The position numbers and the translations under genes were made by a program. Below are positions 5,567 through 5,567 of a stretch of DNA of 5,567 nt, piece after piece. The stretch is from an uncultured Bacilli bacterium (GTDB taxonomy: Bacteria; Bacillota_I; Bacilli_A; RF39; UBA660). A model generated the notes under the pieces. It did not search any database, was not told where the DNA came from, and saw nothing but the letters and a program-made list of their open reading frames with translations. The stretch's first letter is position 1, and each line of letters opens with the position of its first letter. The stretch is from the NCBI GenBank assembly GCA_934133015.1, contig CAKPAQ010000068.1, positions 1-5,567 on the forward strand, written 5' to 3'.

Positions 5567-5567
5567 T

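Noticed and set aside
1..5567. Genetic code 4 (TGA as Trp), as in many Mollicutes
   Set aside because: All the long frames are intact under the standard code, tryptophans checked are TGG, and no frame needs readthrough of TGA. The lack of TGA stops among five genes is expected at this base composition.
1..5567. CRISPR array, insertion sequence, tRNA or rRNA gene
   Set aside because: No regularly spaced repeats, terminal inverted repeats with a transposase, or tRNA/rRNA signatures were seen on either strand. The only structured RNA recognised is the T-box leader.

Overview
The window is AT-rich (roughly 30% G+C by eye) and every convincing gene lies on the minus strand, so it reads right to left. 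Stops are TAA or TAG, tryptophan is TGG, and no reading frame needs TGA as a sense codon. An alanine T-box leader, Gram-positive-style ribosome binding sites and the protein sequences point to a low-GC Firmicute, probably an uncultured or host-associated Bacilli/Mollicutes-related lineage that keeps the standard code. The exact taxon cannot be read from this sequence.

Layout in transcription order (high to low coordinates). (1) 5336-5566: the C-terminal 76 residues of a probably exported or surface protein that enters from the right edge, followed by a weak A/U-rich hairpin. (2) 4066-5214: a complete AI-2E-family membrane permease with its own strong ribosome binding site. (3) 4032-4060: a strong sigma-A-type promoter placed directly behind the permease stop codon. 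(4) 3827-4001: an alanine-specific T-box riboswitch with specifier GCU and a canonical T-box core. (5) 3326-3808: a GNAT acetyltransferase. (6) 2791-3348: a P-loop protein of the deoxynucleoside monophosphate kinase type. (7) 126-2807: full-length alanyl-tRNA synthetase, alaS. (8) 1-126: the first 42 codons of a gene recognised as holA, the DNA polymerase III delta (clamp-loader) subunit, which leaves the window at the left edge.

Items 5 to 8 form a tight operon. Consecutive genes overlap by 23, 17 and 1 nucleotides, which suggests translational coupling. Uncharged tRNA-Ala should switch on the whole group through the T-box, so a modifying acetyltransferase, a nucleotide-kinase-like enzyme and a replication clamp-loader subunit appear to share control with alaS. 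No wholly new system is evident. The points most worth a second look are the expression platform of the T-box, where the tRNA-binding antiterminator is nested inside the terminator-like stem rather than competing with it, the gene content of the operon, a Thr-to-Val change in the AlaRS editing motif, and the non-canonical P-loop of the kinase-like protein.
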